From NCBI RefSeq assembly GCF_963667045.1, contig NZ_OY762934.1:744001-808000 (forward strand): a DNA stretch of 64,000 nucleotides, given 5' to 3'. Made by a program: the position numbers and the translations under genes. The DNA comes from an uncultured Cohaesibacter sp. (GTDB lineage Bacteria; Pseudomonadota; Alphaproteobacteria; Rhizobiales; Cohaesibacteraceae). The notes below the pieces were generated by a model. The model ran no database searches. It was not told where the DNA came from and saw nothing but the letters and a program-made list of their open reading frames with translations. Position 1 is the stretch's first letter. Each line of letters begins with the position of its first letter. Positions 37,277 to 46,522 of the stretch are shown here, one piece after another.

Positions 37277-38043
37277 TTGAACATGTCCTCTTGTTTTCCT
37301 CTCAACAGATCTCCCGCTCGACTTTCGGTAGGGCTCCAGTCGAGCCCACGAAACAGCACGAGGGGTGTTTTGGCGGCCTTCTTGACCACCAGTCCGGAGG
37401 CGGCGGCCAGTTCATCGGCGAAGGCGGCTTCTGTCACCTTCATGGTGCGCCCCCAGGCGTCCGGATTGCCCTGCTCGCGGATGGTGGCGGGCACCCCGGC
37501 GAGCCCTATGGCCACGTTGACCTGAGCGATACGCCAGGGCCTGCCGAAGGTGTCGGTCATCACCACACCGATGCGGCAGCCGAACCGCGCTTCGAGCGCC
37601 TCACGCATGGCGCGAACGCTGGCGTCCGGATCAGGTGGCAATGTCATGGCGGCGTCGGTTTCCGCGATGTTGGATTCATCAACCGCGGCATTGGCCGAGA
37701 TGAACCCCAGCCGGTGGCGGCAAATCATTGTCCCTTCGCTCTGGCCGGGATGGCGGAAGGCTCGTACGACCTCGACGCTTTCCCGCAGCACGATCTCGAC
37801 CTTGCGCGCATCCTTGCCCAACTCTTCGGCATAGCGCAGCGCCTCCGCTGACGGCGTGATGCTGGCGAGAGGATAGATGCAGCCCTCGGCCTTTGAGAAC
37901 ACCTTCTGGGCCACGCAGAGGATATCGCCCTCGACAGGCGCATTGCCGCTCGCCACAAGACAATCACCAAGAATGGCGGCAAGGTCATCGCCTGCCACGA
38001 TATCGGGAACGCCGGAAATGGCCGTGATCGTCAGGCTGGTCAT
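37273..38043 (-). CDS. cofE: Coenzyme F420-0:L-glutamate ligase
   Basis: GTP-dependent addition of L-glutamate to F420-0. The 256-residue protein has the CofE features [13 protein letters not shown] near residue 43, [20 protein letters not shown] near 164 and [17 protein letters not shown]. It has the stand-alone CofE length and lacks the nitroreductase-like C-terminal domain found in mycobacterial FbiB. It abuts cofC (one-base overlap) and npdG (four-base overlap). Confidence 0.92.
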   Translation of the reverse strand: MTSLTITAISGVPDIVAGDDLAAILGDCLVASGNAPVEGDILCVAQKVFSKAEGCIYPLASITPSAEALRYAEELGKDARKVEIVLRESVEVVRAFRHPGQSEGTMICRHRLGFISANAAVDESNIAETDAAMTLPPDPDASVRAMREALEARFGCRIGVVMTDTFGRPWRIAQVNVAIGLAGVPATIREQGNPDAWGRTMKVTEAAFADELAAASGLVVKKAAKTPLVLFRGLDWSPTESRAGDLLRGKQEDMFK

Positions 38044-38705
38044 TACGCGCCCTCCCCGCCACTGGCGATCGCTGCCGTCTGGACTGCATCGAGATAGCTC
38101 AGATCCGCCATCGTATCGATGTCACGGCGCAGGCTCTTGAGCGGCAGAATGACCGGCATCAAACCAAGATCGGCGGCCTGACCGAAGTGCCGCGAGAAGG
38201 AGTCCGGACCGAAGGAAAATGGTATCGGGCTCGGTAGTGGCAGAACAAGGGCGTTGGTGCCAAGATCCTCTGACGGGCAAACAATGATCGTTCTGGCATC
38301 GAGCGGATAGGACAGCAGGCTAATGATATCCTGCGCCGTTGGATCGGCCAGATCTCCCGGCAGGATGCAGAGCCGCCCGTAACCCTGCTTGAGGGCGCAT
38401 TCAGAGGCAGCCTGCAAGGCATCATTGAGGCCTCTGTCTCCAGCTTCCGGCAGAAAGAGGATGTTCAGCTCCTCGGCCAGCTGCCGGATGACATTGCTGC
38501 TGGATACCACCGCGATATCAATCACATCGATCTGAGCCTTCAAATGATCCGCGCTCGCAAGAGCGGCCTTGATCCGTTCGACCACAGCCTTGAACAGCAT
38601 CAGCGAGAGGCTGGACCGTTCGCCTTCCGAAAGGCCGGATGCCAGCCGCGATTTCGCCCGGGACGGGTCTTTCATCGGGATGAGGATCAGCAGCTTTTCG
38701 GTCAT
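38043..38705 (-). CDS. cofC: F420 side-chain guanylyltransferase
   Basis: Activates a three-carbon phosphoacid (2-phospholactate, PEP or 3-phosphoglycerate depending on the organism) with GTP for F420-0 synthesis. N-terminal LILIPMKDPSRAKSRLA is the nucleotide-binding signature; GDRGLNDALQAA and LCILPGDLADPT near residue 118 are typical. Length 220. Overlaps cofD by four bases upstream. The sequence does not show which phosphoacid is used. Confidence 0.9.
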   Translation of the reverse strand: MTEKLLILIPMKDPSRAKSRLASGLSEGERSSLSLMLFKAVVERIKAALASADHLKAQIDVIDIAVVSSSNVIRQLAEELNILFLPEAGDRGLNDALQAASECALKQGYGRLCILPGDLADPTAQDIISLLSYPLDARTIIVCPSEDLGTNALVLPLPSPIPFSFGPDSFSRHFGQAADLGLMPVILPLKSLRRDIDTMADLSYLDAVQTAAIASGGEGA

Positions 38706-39682
38706 GCGGCAGCTCCGTTGTGGTCTTTATCTGCCGCAAGCGCCAGACCAAGATCGACAACAGCACGGGCCAGCCGCGCCTTGTCGGTGGTGTCCTTCAT
38801 CAGAATGTCGTCGCAATGGGGCCGGATCGACAGGCTGGCAATCTCCTCGGCGAGCAAGCTGTCCTGATGATCGATCAGCAGGGCATCGATCAACCCAACA
38901 TAGTGCGAGGCCACGCCAACGGCATCGGCGCGCATACCGAGTGCCGCCATCATCCTGTCGGCGGGGCCCTTGACGACCTTGCCGGCGATCAGCGGGCTGA
39001 CAGCGATCCTTGGCACGCGAGCCTCTTTCACCGCATCACGGATGCCCTTGACGGCAAGGATCGGCTCGATGCTGACCAGTGGATTGGACGGGGCGATGAC
39101 GAGCAGATCTGCGCTGGCGATGGCCTCCTGCGCTTCCGGGGTCGCCACGGCTGCCTCGATGCCCACCAACTCGAGGGCCTCGATAGTGGGGGCGCATTTC
39201 TCGCGCACGAAATATTCCTGAAAGCTCAGCCAGCCCTTTTCCGTCTTCACCCGGGTCTGCACCCGATCATCGGTCGGCAACAGAATGCGCGGCTTGACAC
39301 CAAAGGCCGCAGCAACATCGGCTGCGATGTCTAAGGGGCGATCACCTTTCGTCCGCCGCATGGTGCGATAGATGTGGAGGCCGAAATCCTTGTCCCCGAG
39401 CGTCATCCATGTGTCCTGCCCTAGCGTCGTCAGGATATCGAGCGCACGGGTGCCCTCGTCGGCCAGCCCCCAGCCCTGCTGGCGGTTGATGCGGCCAGAC
39501 AGGGTGTAGGTCATGGTGTCGATGTCCGGCGACACCCAAAGACCATGGAAGTCGTCATCATCGGCGATATTGCCGATGATCGTCAGCTCCACATCCTCAA
39601 GCGCGGCGAGGCCTTCGGCCATCTTTGCGCCGCCAACCCCTCCGGCCAGCAAGGTAACCTTCCGCTTCTGTGTTTTGCTCAT
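38702..39682 (-). CDS. cofD: 2-phospho-L-lactate transferase
   Basis: Joins the activated phosphoacid to the deazaflavin Fo, giving F420-0 or dehydro-F420-0. The N-terminal LLAGGVGGAKMAEGLA motif, IGNIADDDDFHGLWVSPDIDTMTY and the LGDKDFGLHIYR segment are characteristic, and VIAPSNPLVSIEPILAVKGIRDA is well conserved. 326 residues, as usual. Starts within the cofH stop (ATGA). Confidence 0.94.
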   Translation of the reverse strand: MSKTQKRKVTLLAGGVGGAKMAEGLAALEDVELTIIGNIADDDDFHGLWVSPDIDTMTYTLSGRINRQQGWGLADEGTRALDILTTLGQDTWMTLGDKDFGLHIYRTMRRTKGDRPLDIAADVAAAFGVKPRILLPTDDRVQTRVKTEKGWLSFQEYFVREKCAPTIEALELVGIEAAVATPEAQEAIASADLLVIAPSNPLVSIEPILAVKGIRDAVKEARVPRIAVSPLIAGKVVKGPADRMMAALGMRADAVGVASHYVGLIDALLIDHQDSLLAEEIASLSIRPHCDDILMKDTTDKARLARAVVDLGLALAADKDHNGAAA

Positions 39683-40956
39683 TCGGCAGCCTCCAGCTTG
39701 GCTGCGGTCGCCGGGAACATCTTGAGAAAGTCGAGCGGGTCCTTGCCACCACGGTCGATCAATGGCGCAAGCGGCTGCGGATCATGGTCATCATAGATGT
39801 CGAGAATACGATAGTCGCTCGACCGGCGTGCAGGCATGCGGCCCGAGGCGCGGACGATCTGCGTCAGTTCATAGGCCGTGATCTCCTGCCCATGATCCGC
39901 CCCGGCTGAGCGGGAGATGCTTTCTTCCATCAGCGTGCCGCCCAGATCGTTGGCACCGCGATTGAGCATCGCCATGGCGTGATCGGGGCCGAGCTTGGTC
40001 CAGGAAACCTGGATATTGTCGATCAATCCATGGAGCATGATGCGGGAGACGGCATGCATCTTGTCGATTTCATCGATGCTCGGCCCCTTGCGCACCGTGC
40101 CCGGATTTTCCGTATAAAGCGCCGTTCCGACATGCTGATAGGACAGCGGCACGAATTCGGTAAAGCCACCGGTGTCCTTCTGGATCGAGCGCAACAGATC
40201 GATATGGGCGGCCCAATGCTCCGGGGCATCGATATGACCGTACATGATTGTCGCTGTCGTCCGGATTCCCACCTCATGAGCGGTGCGGATGATCTCGACC
40301 CATTTCTCGGTGCTGAGCTTGTCCTTGGTCAGTTGCTTGCGAATGTCCGTATCGAGGATCTCGGCGGCCGTTCCCGGCATGGTGCCAAGACCGGCGTCCT
40401 TGAGGCCTTGCAGGAAATCGCGGTAGGTCTTCCGCGTCTTGGACGCGCCGTACCAGACCTCGAAGGGTGAGAAGGCGTGCAGGTGCATGTCGGGCAACTC
40501 CGCCTTGATGGCGCGGCAAAGCTCCTCATAGTAACTGCCGGGCAGTTTGGGGTGCAGCCCGCCCTGAATGCATACCTCGGTCGCGCCCCGGTCCCATGCC
40601 TCGTGGCAACGGCGCAGCACCTCGCCCACCGAATGCCAATGGGCATCCTCCTCCTCGGCCCGCTTGGCGAAGTTGCAGAATTTGCAGCCCATGTAGCAGA
40701 CATTGGTGAAGTTGATGTTGCGGTTGACCGTGAAGGTCACCAGATCCCCGTTGGTCCGCTGGCGCAGCTGGTCGGCGACATGATAGATCGCCTGCAAGTC
40801 TGCGGGAGCTTCGGCCTTGAACAGCAACACGGCATCCGCCTGTGAAATCTCACGTCCCTCAAGCGCCTTGTCGAGAATTTTTCGAACAGGAACATCGACA
40901 TTTTGAGCGTCAAAAGCAATGGTATTACCGAATGTTGGTTCTGCTTCGTTGGACAT
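39679..40956 (-). CDS. cofH: Fo synthase subunit 2 (radical SAM)
   Basis: Radical SAM enzyme that joins tyrosine-derived hydroxybenzyl to 5-amino-6-ribitylaminouracil. The Fe-S motif CYMGCKFC is near residue 88, preceded by NRNINFTNV; GGLHPKL, FSPFEVWYGA and the C-terminal GGTLMEESISRSAGA are CofH hallmarks. The ATG at 40956 has GGAGA ten bases upstream; an ATG at 40965 that overlaps the cofG stop is the alternative. CofG and CofH are separate, unlike the fused FbiC of actinobacteria. Confidence 0.94.
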   Translation of the reverse strand: MSNEAEPTFGNTIAFDAQNVDVPVRKILDKALEGREISQADAVLLFKAEAPADLQAIYHVADQLRQRTNGDLVTFTVNRNINFTNVCYMGCKFCNFAKRAEEEDAHWHSVGEVLRRCHEAWDRGATEVCIQGGLHPKLPGSYYEELCRAIKAELPDMHLHAFSPFEVWYGASKTRKTYRDFLQGLKDAGLGTMPGTAAEILDTDIRKQLTKDKLSTEKWVEIIRTAHEVGIRTTATIMYGHIDAPEHWAAHIDLLRSIQKDTGGFTEFVPLSYQHVGTALYTENPGTVRKGPSIDEIDKMHAVSRIMLHGLIDNIQVSWTKLGPDHAMAMLNRGANDLGGTLMEESISRSAGADHGQEITAYELTQIVRASGRMPARRSSDYRILDIYDDHDPQPLAPLIDRGGKDPLDFLKMFPATAAKLEAAE

Positions 40957-40961
40957 GATAA

Positions 40962-42173
40962 TCATTCTCCTTGCGTCAGATGGCGCTGTTCGCTGGCAAG
41001 ACCGTTGCTGGCCGACATACGGGCAACGCGTCCCTGCAGCTGGGGGCTCAGAAATTCAGATCCCGCCCGAAGATAGGCCGGATAGACGGGCAGTCGTTCC
41101 CTGAGTGAGAAGCCCGCCTTGTCACAGCTCGCCGCAAGCGCATCAATCTGCGGCCAGGCGTGCTGGGGGTTGATGAAATCGATGGTGACCGGAGAAATTC
41201 CGCCCCAGTCATTGATGCCAGCATCGAGATAGGCGATATGGCGGGCACTGAGATTGGGCGGCGCCTGCAGGCTGATCTCCGGGGCAAGGATGATGCGCGC
41301 GGCCGCGATGGTGCGTAGCATGTCCTCAAGGCTCGGCTCGGGGTGGTTGGCCATGGCGATATCGGGCTTGGTCTGGAAATTCTGGATGATGACTTCCTGA
41401 ATGTGACCGTGGCGCTTGTGGCTGTCATTGATGGCGTGGAGGGCCTCGATCCGCTCCTCCCACTTTTCGCCAATGCCGATCAGCAGGCCGGTGGTGAATG
41501 GAACCTTGTGCTCCCCTGCCCGTTCCAGCGTGCGCAACCGTTGCAACGGCACCTTGTCCGGACAGGCATGGTGGGCCTCACCCTTGCCGATCAGGCGGCG
41601 GGAGACGGTTTCGAGCATCATGCCCATGGAAACGGAAACGGGACGCAGTTTGGCAAGCTCTTCGTCGCTGAGGGTGCCCGCGTTGACATGGGGCAACATG
41701 GTGGTTTCTTCGAGCACCAGCGCGCACATGACGGCCAGATAATCCGTCATGCTGTGATAGCCAAGCAAAGCCAACGCAGCCCTTGCCCGCTCATAACGCA
41801 GCTCGGGCTTTTCCCCGAGGCTGAACAGCAGTTCCTTGCAGCCCTGAGCCTCGCCCTTGCGGGCCGTGGCAAGAACCTGATCGGGCGACATGATGTTAGC
41901 ATCTGGGTGATCGGGGTGCTTGACGAAGGTGCAATAGGCGCAGGTATCGCGGCACATGTTGGTCAGTGGCACGAAGGCCTTGCGCGAATAGGTCACGGTG
42001 CGGCCCCAACGGGCATCGCGGATGCTACTTGCCCGCGCCATCAGACCCGTCAGATCCGCTTTCTGCAGGTGGCGGGCCTGATCATGGAGCTCACGCGCCC
42101 CGGACGGCAAGCGTGCGGCGCTCTCCGACATGGTGTCGGCGGATCGACTGTTGCGTTCGCTTTCTACCAGCAT
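40962..42173 (-). CDS. cofG: Fo synthase subunit 1 (radical SAM)
   Basis: Radical SAM enzyme completing the deazaflavin ring of Fo. The Fe-S motif CRDTCAYC and TYSRKAFVPLTNM come near residue 65; FSLGEKPELRY, HVNAGTLS, TTGLLIGIGEKWEERIEAL and NDWGGISPVTIDFINP are typical CofG segments. The ATG at 42173 follows GAAGG by seven bases, giving 403 residues; the frame continues open to 42374 but that part is unlike CofG. It is the first gene of the cofactor unit; 244 bp separate it from the importer gene upstream. Confidence 0.92.
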   Translation of the reverse strand: MLVESERNSRSADTMSESAARLPSGARELHDQARHLQKADLTGLMARASSIRDARWGRTVTYSRKAFVPLTNMCRDTCAYCTFVKHPDHPDANIMSPDQVLATARKGEAQGCKELLFSLGEKPELRYERARAALALLGYHSMTDYLAVMCALVLEETTMLPHVNAGTLSDEELAKLRPVSVSMGMMLETVSRRLIGKGEAHHACPDKVPLQRLRTLERAGEHKVPFTTGLLIGIGEKWEERIEALHAINDSHKRHGHIQEVIIQNFQTKPDIAMANHPEPSLEDMLRTIAAARIILAPEISLQAPPNLSARHIAYLDAGINDWGGISPVTIDFINPQHAWPQIDALAASCDKAGFSLRERLPVYPAYLRAGSEFLSPQLQGRVARMSASNGLASEQRHLTQGE

Positions 42174-42375
42174 CCTGTTGCCTTCAGCCGTTGTGAAAAT
42201 ATCTGCCCTTCGGGGCCGACTTTTGCGCATTCGATGGCATACCCAACGGGAAATCGGCGCAAAGGGACCCTGTTCGCGCCAAACGGTGTTTGCGCGGTGC
42301 AAGACATTTTCGTGAATTGTTCGGTTACCTTGGGGTTGGCTCCGCCGAACGAGCCGGCGGGCCAGGGTCGTCATC

Positions 42376-42403
42376 CCGCACCCGAAGCGCTGTCCGGGTG
42401 CGG
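42376..42403 (-). other. Hairpin between importer and cofG
   Basis: CCGCACCCG (42376-42384) pairs with CGGGTGCGG (42395-42403), 15 bp after the binding-protein stop on the minus strand. There is no T-run, so it may stabilise the binding-protein mRNA or stop only part of transcription into the F420 genes. Confidence 0.55.
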
Positions 42404-42417
42404 AGAATGGGACGGGC

Positions 42418-43419
42418 CTATTTCAGGGCCAAATCGGTGATCTTGTGGGTCCAGGCGCCTTCCGGCTCCTTGGAAATGACAGGAGCGGAACCGCCGCTCA
42501 TCAGCGTCTTGACGGTACGCTCATAGTCGGCCGTATCCAGAGCGCCATTGGAACCGGCGGTCAGCTTTGCAACTTCAGCCATCATGCGCTTCTGGTGCTT
42601 TTCGGTCTGGGCCCCGGTTTCGTCATATTCAAGCACGATGTCTGCGGCTTCATCCGGGTTGGCTTCAGCGTATTTCCAGCCTTTCATGGACGCACGGACG
42701 AAGCGGACCAGTTTATCGACTTCTTTCTCGTCAGCCAGCTTGTCTTCCAGCACATAGAGGCCGTCCTCCAGCGTAGCCACGCCCTGATCTTCATATTTGA
42801 AGGTGATCAGATCGTCAGCAGAGATACCGGCGTCAATAACCTGCCAATATTCGTTGTAGGTCATGGTGGAGATGCAGGCAGCCTGCTTCTGAAGCAGCGG
42901 ATCAACATTGAAACCCTGCTTGAGAACGGTCACGCCCTTGTCGCCGCCTTCGGTCGGAATACCAAGAATGCTCATCCAGCTCAGAAACGGATATTCGTTG
43001 CCGAAGAACCAGACTCCAAGGGTCTTGCCGAGGAAGTCTTCAGGCGATTTGACGCCACTTTCCTTGAGGCACGTCAGCATCATGCCCGAGGACTTGTAAG
43101 GCTGGGCGATATTGACCAGCGGCAGGCCCTTTTCACGGGCGGCCAGCGCCGAAGGCATCCAGTCGACAACCACATCCGCGCCACCACCGGCCAGGATCTG
43201 GGTCGGGGCAATATCCGGACCGCCCGGCTTGATGGTGACATTGAGGTCTTCAGCCTCGTAATAGCCCTTTTCCAGAGCAACATAATAGCCGGCGAACTGG
43301 GCCTGCGTCACCCATTTCAGCTGAAGGGTAAAGTCATCTGCCGCGTTGGCTCCGGTGGCTGCAAAGATCGAGGCAGCTGCACATGCGCCAATCGCAATTT
43401 TCTTGAAAGTGTCTCTCAT
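42418..43419 (-). CDS. NMT1/THI5-like ABC transporter binding protein
   Basis: Periplasmic binding protein with the NMT1/THI5 fold, known for pyrimidines, thiamine precursors and sulfonates. A signal peptide ends near residue 26 (TGANAADD). LQLKWVTQAQFAGYYVALEKGYYEAEDLNVTI at the N-terminus (in two overlapping parts) is the classic THI5-like beginning. Position among dihydropyrimidinase pathway genes suggests a pyrimidine or hydantoin ligand. It follows the two permease and ATPase genes in the same direction. Confidence 0.88.
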   Translation of the reverse strand: MRDTFKKIAIGACAAASIFAATGANAADDFTLQLKWVTQAQFAGYYVALEKGYYEAEDLNVTIKPGGPDIAPTQILAGGGADVVVDWMPSALAAREKGLPLVNIAQPYKSSGMMLTCLKESGVKSPEDFLGKTLGVWFFGNEYPFLSWMSILGIPTEGGDKGVTVLKQGFNVDPLLQKQAACISTMTYNEYWQVIDAGISADDLITFKYEDQGVATLEDGLYVLEDKLADEKEVDKLVRFVRASMKGWKYAEANPDEAADIVLEYDETGAQTEKHQKRMMAEVAKLTAGSNGALDTADYERTVKTLMSGGSAPVISKEPEGAWTHKITDLALK

Positions 43420-43499
43420 CTTCTATTCCCTTTGGTAGTCCGTAAAGGATTATGGTTAAGGTGTTGCTTTGTTTTCTTTTGGTTATTGAATGGGGTCTT

Positions 43500-44345
43500 T
43501 TAGCCCCTTTGCGAGGGGTGCCAGAAGGTCACCCCTTTTTCGATTGCGGCCACCGCCCCGTAAAACAGGGAGCCGGCAATAGCCGCAACCGTGATTTCCG
43601 CCCAGACCATGTCGAGCCCAAGCTTGCCGACCTCGGTGGAGATGCGGAAGCCCATGCCGACGATGGGAGAGCCAAAGAACTCGGCGACGATCGCACCGAT
43701 CAGCGCCGACGTGGTTGAAATCTTGAGGCCGTTGAAAATGAACGGCATCGCGGCAGGCAACCGCAGCTTGAGCAAGGTGTCGGAATAGCTCGCCGCATAG
43801 GTCTTCATCAGATCGCGCTGCATGTGATCGGTATCAGCCAATCCCTGCACGCAATTGACCAGCATCGGAAAGAAAACCATCACCACGACAACGGCGGCCT
43901 TGGAATGCCAGTCGAAGCCGAACCACATCACGAGGATCGGGGCGATGCCGACGATGGGCAGCGCGGCAACGAAGTTGCCAACCGGCAGCAGGCCCAATTG
44001 CAGGAAGGGCACGCGGTCGATGAGGATCGCCGTCAGAAACGCCGCGCCGCAGCCGATGATATAGCCACTGAGCGCGCCCTTGGCGAAGGTCTGCAGGAAG
44101 TCGAGCCAGAGGATATTGGTGGAAGCGGCAAATCGCGTTGCGATGGCGGATGGCGGCGGCAGGATGACACCGGGAATGTTTAGCCCGCGCACCAGCAGCT
44201 CCCAGGCAACAAGGATTGTCACCCCGAAAATGAAGGGCACCAGAAAGCGCACCAGCAGCGTTTTGTGGGCCTTCGACCGGGAGAGTTTGACGTTGACCCA
44301 CGAGGCCACAATCCAGACGACAAGTGCAGCAAGAACAAGGGTCAT
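43500..44345 (-). CDS. ABC transporter permease (NitT/TauT type) 2
   Basis: Inner-membrane subunit of 281 residues with about six helices and an EAA-type loop around RDLMKTYAASYSDTLLKLRLPAAMPFIF. The ATG at 44345 overlaps the preceding permease stop (ATGA), so the longer frame to 44444 is rejected. Together with its neighbour it forms the importer's membrane channel. Confidence 0.88.
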   Translation of the reverse strand: MTLVLAALVVWIVASWVNVKLSRSKAHKTLLVRFLVPFIFGVTILVAWELLVRGLNIPGVILPPPSAIATRFAASTNILWLDFLQTFAKGALSGYIIGCGAAFLTAILIDRVPFLQLGLLPVGNFVAALPIVGIAPILVMWFGFDWHSKAAVVVVMVFFPMLVNCVQGLADTDHMQRDLMKTYAASYSDTLLKLRLPAAMPFIFNGLKISTTSALIGAIVAEFFGSPIVGMGFRISTEVGKLGLDMVWAEITVAAIAGSLFYGAVAAIEKGVTFWHPSQRG

Positions 44346-45205
44346 CGCACCATCCCCATTTTCTTCAGAACAGATTTCTCGGCAAGCCCCACCAGTGCCA
44401 CGAGGCCAGCAGCCAACAGGGCGGCAGCAAAGAGAGCGGCCCACATCTGGATCGTCTGGCCATAGTAGGAACCGGTCAGCAGCCGGGCGCCCAACCCGCG
44501 AATGGCGCCGGTTGGCAGCTCGCCGACGATGGTGCCGACGAGCGAGGCGGCAATGCCCACCTTCATTGAGGTGAAGAGATAGGGCACGGAGGATGGCAGG
44601 CGCAGCTTGTAGAAGGCGTCACTTCTTGAGGCGTTGTAGGTTTTCAAGAGATCCAACTGCATGTGATCGGGTGCTCTCAGACCCTTCACCATACCGACCA
44701 GAACCGGGAAGAAGCTCAAATAGGCCGAAATGATCGCCTTGGGGATCAGCCCCTGAATGCCGACCGAGTTCAGGACCACGATGATCATTGGCGCAATGGC
44801 GAGAATGGGAATGGTCTGGGAAGCAATGGCCCATGGCATGACGCTCATGTCCATGGCGCGAATATAGATGATGCCGACAGACAGCAGGATTCCGAGCAGT
44901 GTGCCGACCAGGAAGCCCAGCAGGGTCGCCTCAAGCGTGATCCAGCCGTGAAAGATCAGCGAGCGCTTGGAGGTGACCTTCTTCATCACCGTGCTGTCCC
45001 ACAGTTCCGCCGCCACCTGATGCGGCGCAGGTAGAACCGGGCGCTCCTGCGCCCAGGTGTCCTTGACCAGATCGGAAAAGGATAGCTCCACCTTGGCGCG
45101 GGCCGCCTGGTCATAGGCCCATTTGGCATTCATCCTGATAGCAGCGCCATACCAGAGCACCACAATCACCAGCACGACCGTGCAAACGGCAAAGAGCTTA
45201 CGCAT
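44342..45205 (-). CDS. ABC transporter permease (NitT/TauT type) 1
   Basis: Permease of 287 residues, with an N-terminal helix, a periplasmic segment (about 30-75), and the EAA-type loop LDLLKTYNASRSDAFYKLRL then PSSVPYLF. The ATG at 45205 follows CGGAG by six bases and lies inside the ATPase 3' end; an ATG at 45223 is possible. Paralogous to the next gene. Confidence 0.87.
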   Translation of the reverse strand: MRKLFAVCTVVLVIVVLWYGAAIRMNAKWAYDQAARAKVELSFSDLVKDTWAQERPVLPAPHQVAAELWDSTVMKKVTSKRSLIFHGWITLEATLLGFLVGTLLGILLSVGIIYIRAMDMSVMPWAIASQTIPILAIAPMIIVVLNSVGIQGLIPKAIISAYLSFFPVLVGMVKGLRAPDHMQLDLLKTYNASRSDAFYKLRLPSSVPYLFTSMKVGIAASLVGTIVGELPTGAIRGLGARLLTGSYYGQTIQMWAALFAAALLAAGLVALVGLAEKSVLKKMGMVR

Positions 45206-45983
45206 TGTCTGCTCCGTCGCCATGCCCGGCCCTCAGGCCCTCGCGAACACGATGGGCGATATCGATGAAGTCCTTGCTGTCACGAATGGACAGCGGGCGT
45301 TCCTTGGGCAGTGTGCTGTCGATCACGTCGGTGATGCAACCCGGACGCGGGCTCATGACCACAATCTTGGTGGAGAGATAGACGGCCTCGGGGATGGAAT
45401 GGGTAACGAAGCCGATGGTCTTGCCGGTGCTGGACCAGAGTTTCAAAAGCTGTTCGTTGAGGTGGTCGCGGACGATTTCATCGAGCGCCCCGAAAGGCTC
45501 ATCCATCAGCAGGATATCGGCATCAAACGACAGTGCCCGGGCGATCGACGCTCGCTGCTGCATGCCGCCCGACAGCTGCCATGGAAACTTGTTGCCAAAG
45601 CCTTCCAGATCCACCAGCTTGAGCACCCGTTCGACGCGCTTCTTCTGCTCGGCCTTGGTGAAGCCCATGATCTCCAGTGGCAGCTTGATGTTGCGGGCAA
45701 TGGTCCGCCACGGATAGAGCCCGGCAGCCTGAAAGACATAGCCATAGGCACGATCCTTGCGCGCCAGCTCTGGCGTGGTTCCATTGACCCTCAACTCGCC
45801 CGATGTGGGATTTTCCAAGGCAGCGATGGCGCGCAGAAAGGTCGTCTTGCCGCAGCCGGACGGGCCGATGAAACTGACAAAGTCGCCCTTGTCGATCTGA
45901 AGGTTGACATCCTTGAGCGCATGGACCGGTCCATCATTGGTCTGAAACGTCAGACAGAGGTCCTTGGCAGAAATAACTTTCAT
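45198..45983 (-). CDS. ABC transporter ATPase (NitT/TauT type)
   Basis: ATPase of the SsuB/TauB/ThiZ group, 261 residues. Walker A GPSGCGKTT near 40, VFQAAGLYPWRTI, signature LSGGMQQRASIARAL and Walker B ILLMDEPFGALDEIVRD are intact. The ATG at 45983 overlaps the stop of the unknown gene upstream by four bases; no strong ribosome site is seen, so translation probably relies on coupling to that gene. Confidence 0.9.
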   Translation of the reverse strand: MKVISAKDLCLTFQTNDGPVHALKDVNLQIDKGDFVSFIGPSGCGKTTFLRAIAALENPTSGELRVNGTTPELARKDRAYGYVFQAAGLYPWRTIARNIKLPLEIMGFTKAEQKKRVERVLKLVDLEGFGNKFPWQLSGGMQQRASIARALSFDADILLMDEPFGALDEIVRDHLNEQLLKLWSSTGKTIGFVTHSIPEAVYLSTKIVVMSPRPGCITDVIDSTLPKERPLSIRDSKDFIDIAHRVREGLRAGHGDGADNA

Positions 45984-46522
45984 GACGGCCAACTTTCAAG
46001 ATGTGCTGCAGCATCTGCATGTGTAATCACCCTCTGAAAGCACGCTATTCTCTTGTCCGACAAGGCCTCCTCGCCACAGAACAACACTGTCGTCCAATCG
46101 TCATGAGCATTGAGCGTGCGGCGAGCCGAATGCGTTTCGGAGAAGCATTTTGCACGCAAAGGATAGCCTTCGGGCTGACCGAATTCGAACTTCTCACCGC
46201 TTCTCTTAAACTCGACGTGAATTGCGAGTGTCCTATTGATAGAGACATTTCGGAGGAAAAAGATCGCATCAGATTCCAAGCTTTTGCTTCCTTCGATCCG
46301 GCACGTACAGTTTTTGTCTTTGCCACACCAATAGTTCGCCCAAAAGGGTTGGATGGTCGACTTCCGAACCTTGCGTTGCTCTTCGTGCAAAGGGAACGCT
46401 CCTGAGTATTTTTCGGAAACTGCGGTCCCGGCTATCATCCAGTCTCGAATCTCACTGGATCTAAAAAAGCCTTGTGCGATTGCATCGAGGTAAGGCTGTG
46501 CTTTAACTGAGTATCTGGCCAT
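45980..46522 (-). CDS. Unknown protein embedded in the pyrimidine operon
   Basis: A 180-residue protein of no recognised family. Its ATG overlaps the dihydropyrimidinase stop by one base (TAATG) and its stop overlaps the ABC ATPase start by four (ATGA), so it is translated with both. Base composition is clearly lower in GC than its neighbours. Cysteines cluster at WCGKDKNCTC near residue 65. The segment ESDAIFFLRN, then LAIHVEFKRSGEKFEF, has the spacing of a PD-(D/E)XK nuclease core (Asp, then Glu-x-Lys), but this is only a pattern match. No signal peptide or membrane helix is seen. Confidence 0.7.
   Translation of the reverse strand: MARYSVKAQPYLDAIAQGFFRSSEIRDWMIAGTAVSEKYSGAFPLHEEQRKVRKSTIQPFWANYWCGKDKNCTCRIEGSKSLESDAIFFLRNVSINRTLAIHVEFKRSGEKFEFGQPEGYPLRAKCFSETHSARRTLNAHDDWTTVLFCGEEALSDKRIACFQRVITHADAAAHLESWPS

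Noticed and set aside
42174-42374. N-terminal extension of CofG by 67 codons
   Set aside because: CofG proteins start near the Met at 42173; the extension is basic, unlike the family, and lacks a ribosome site.
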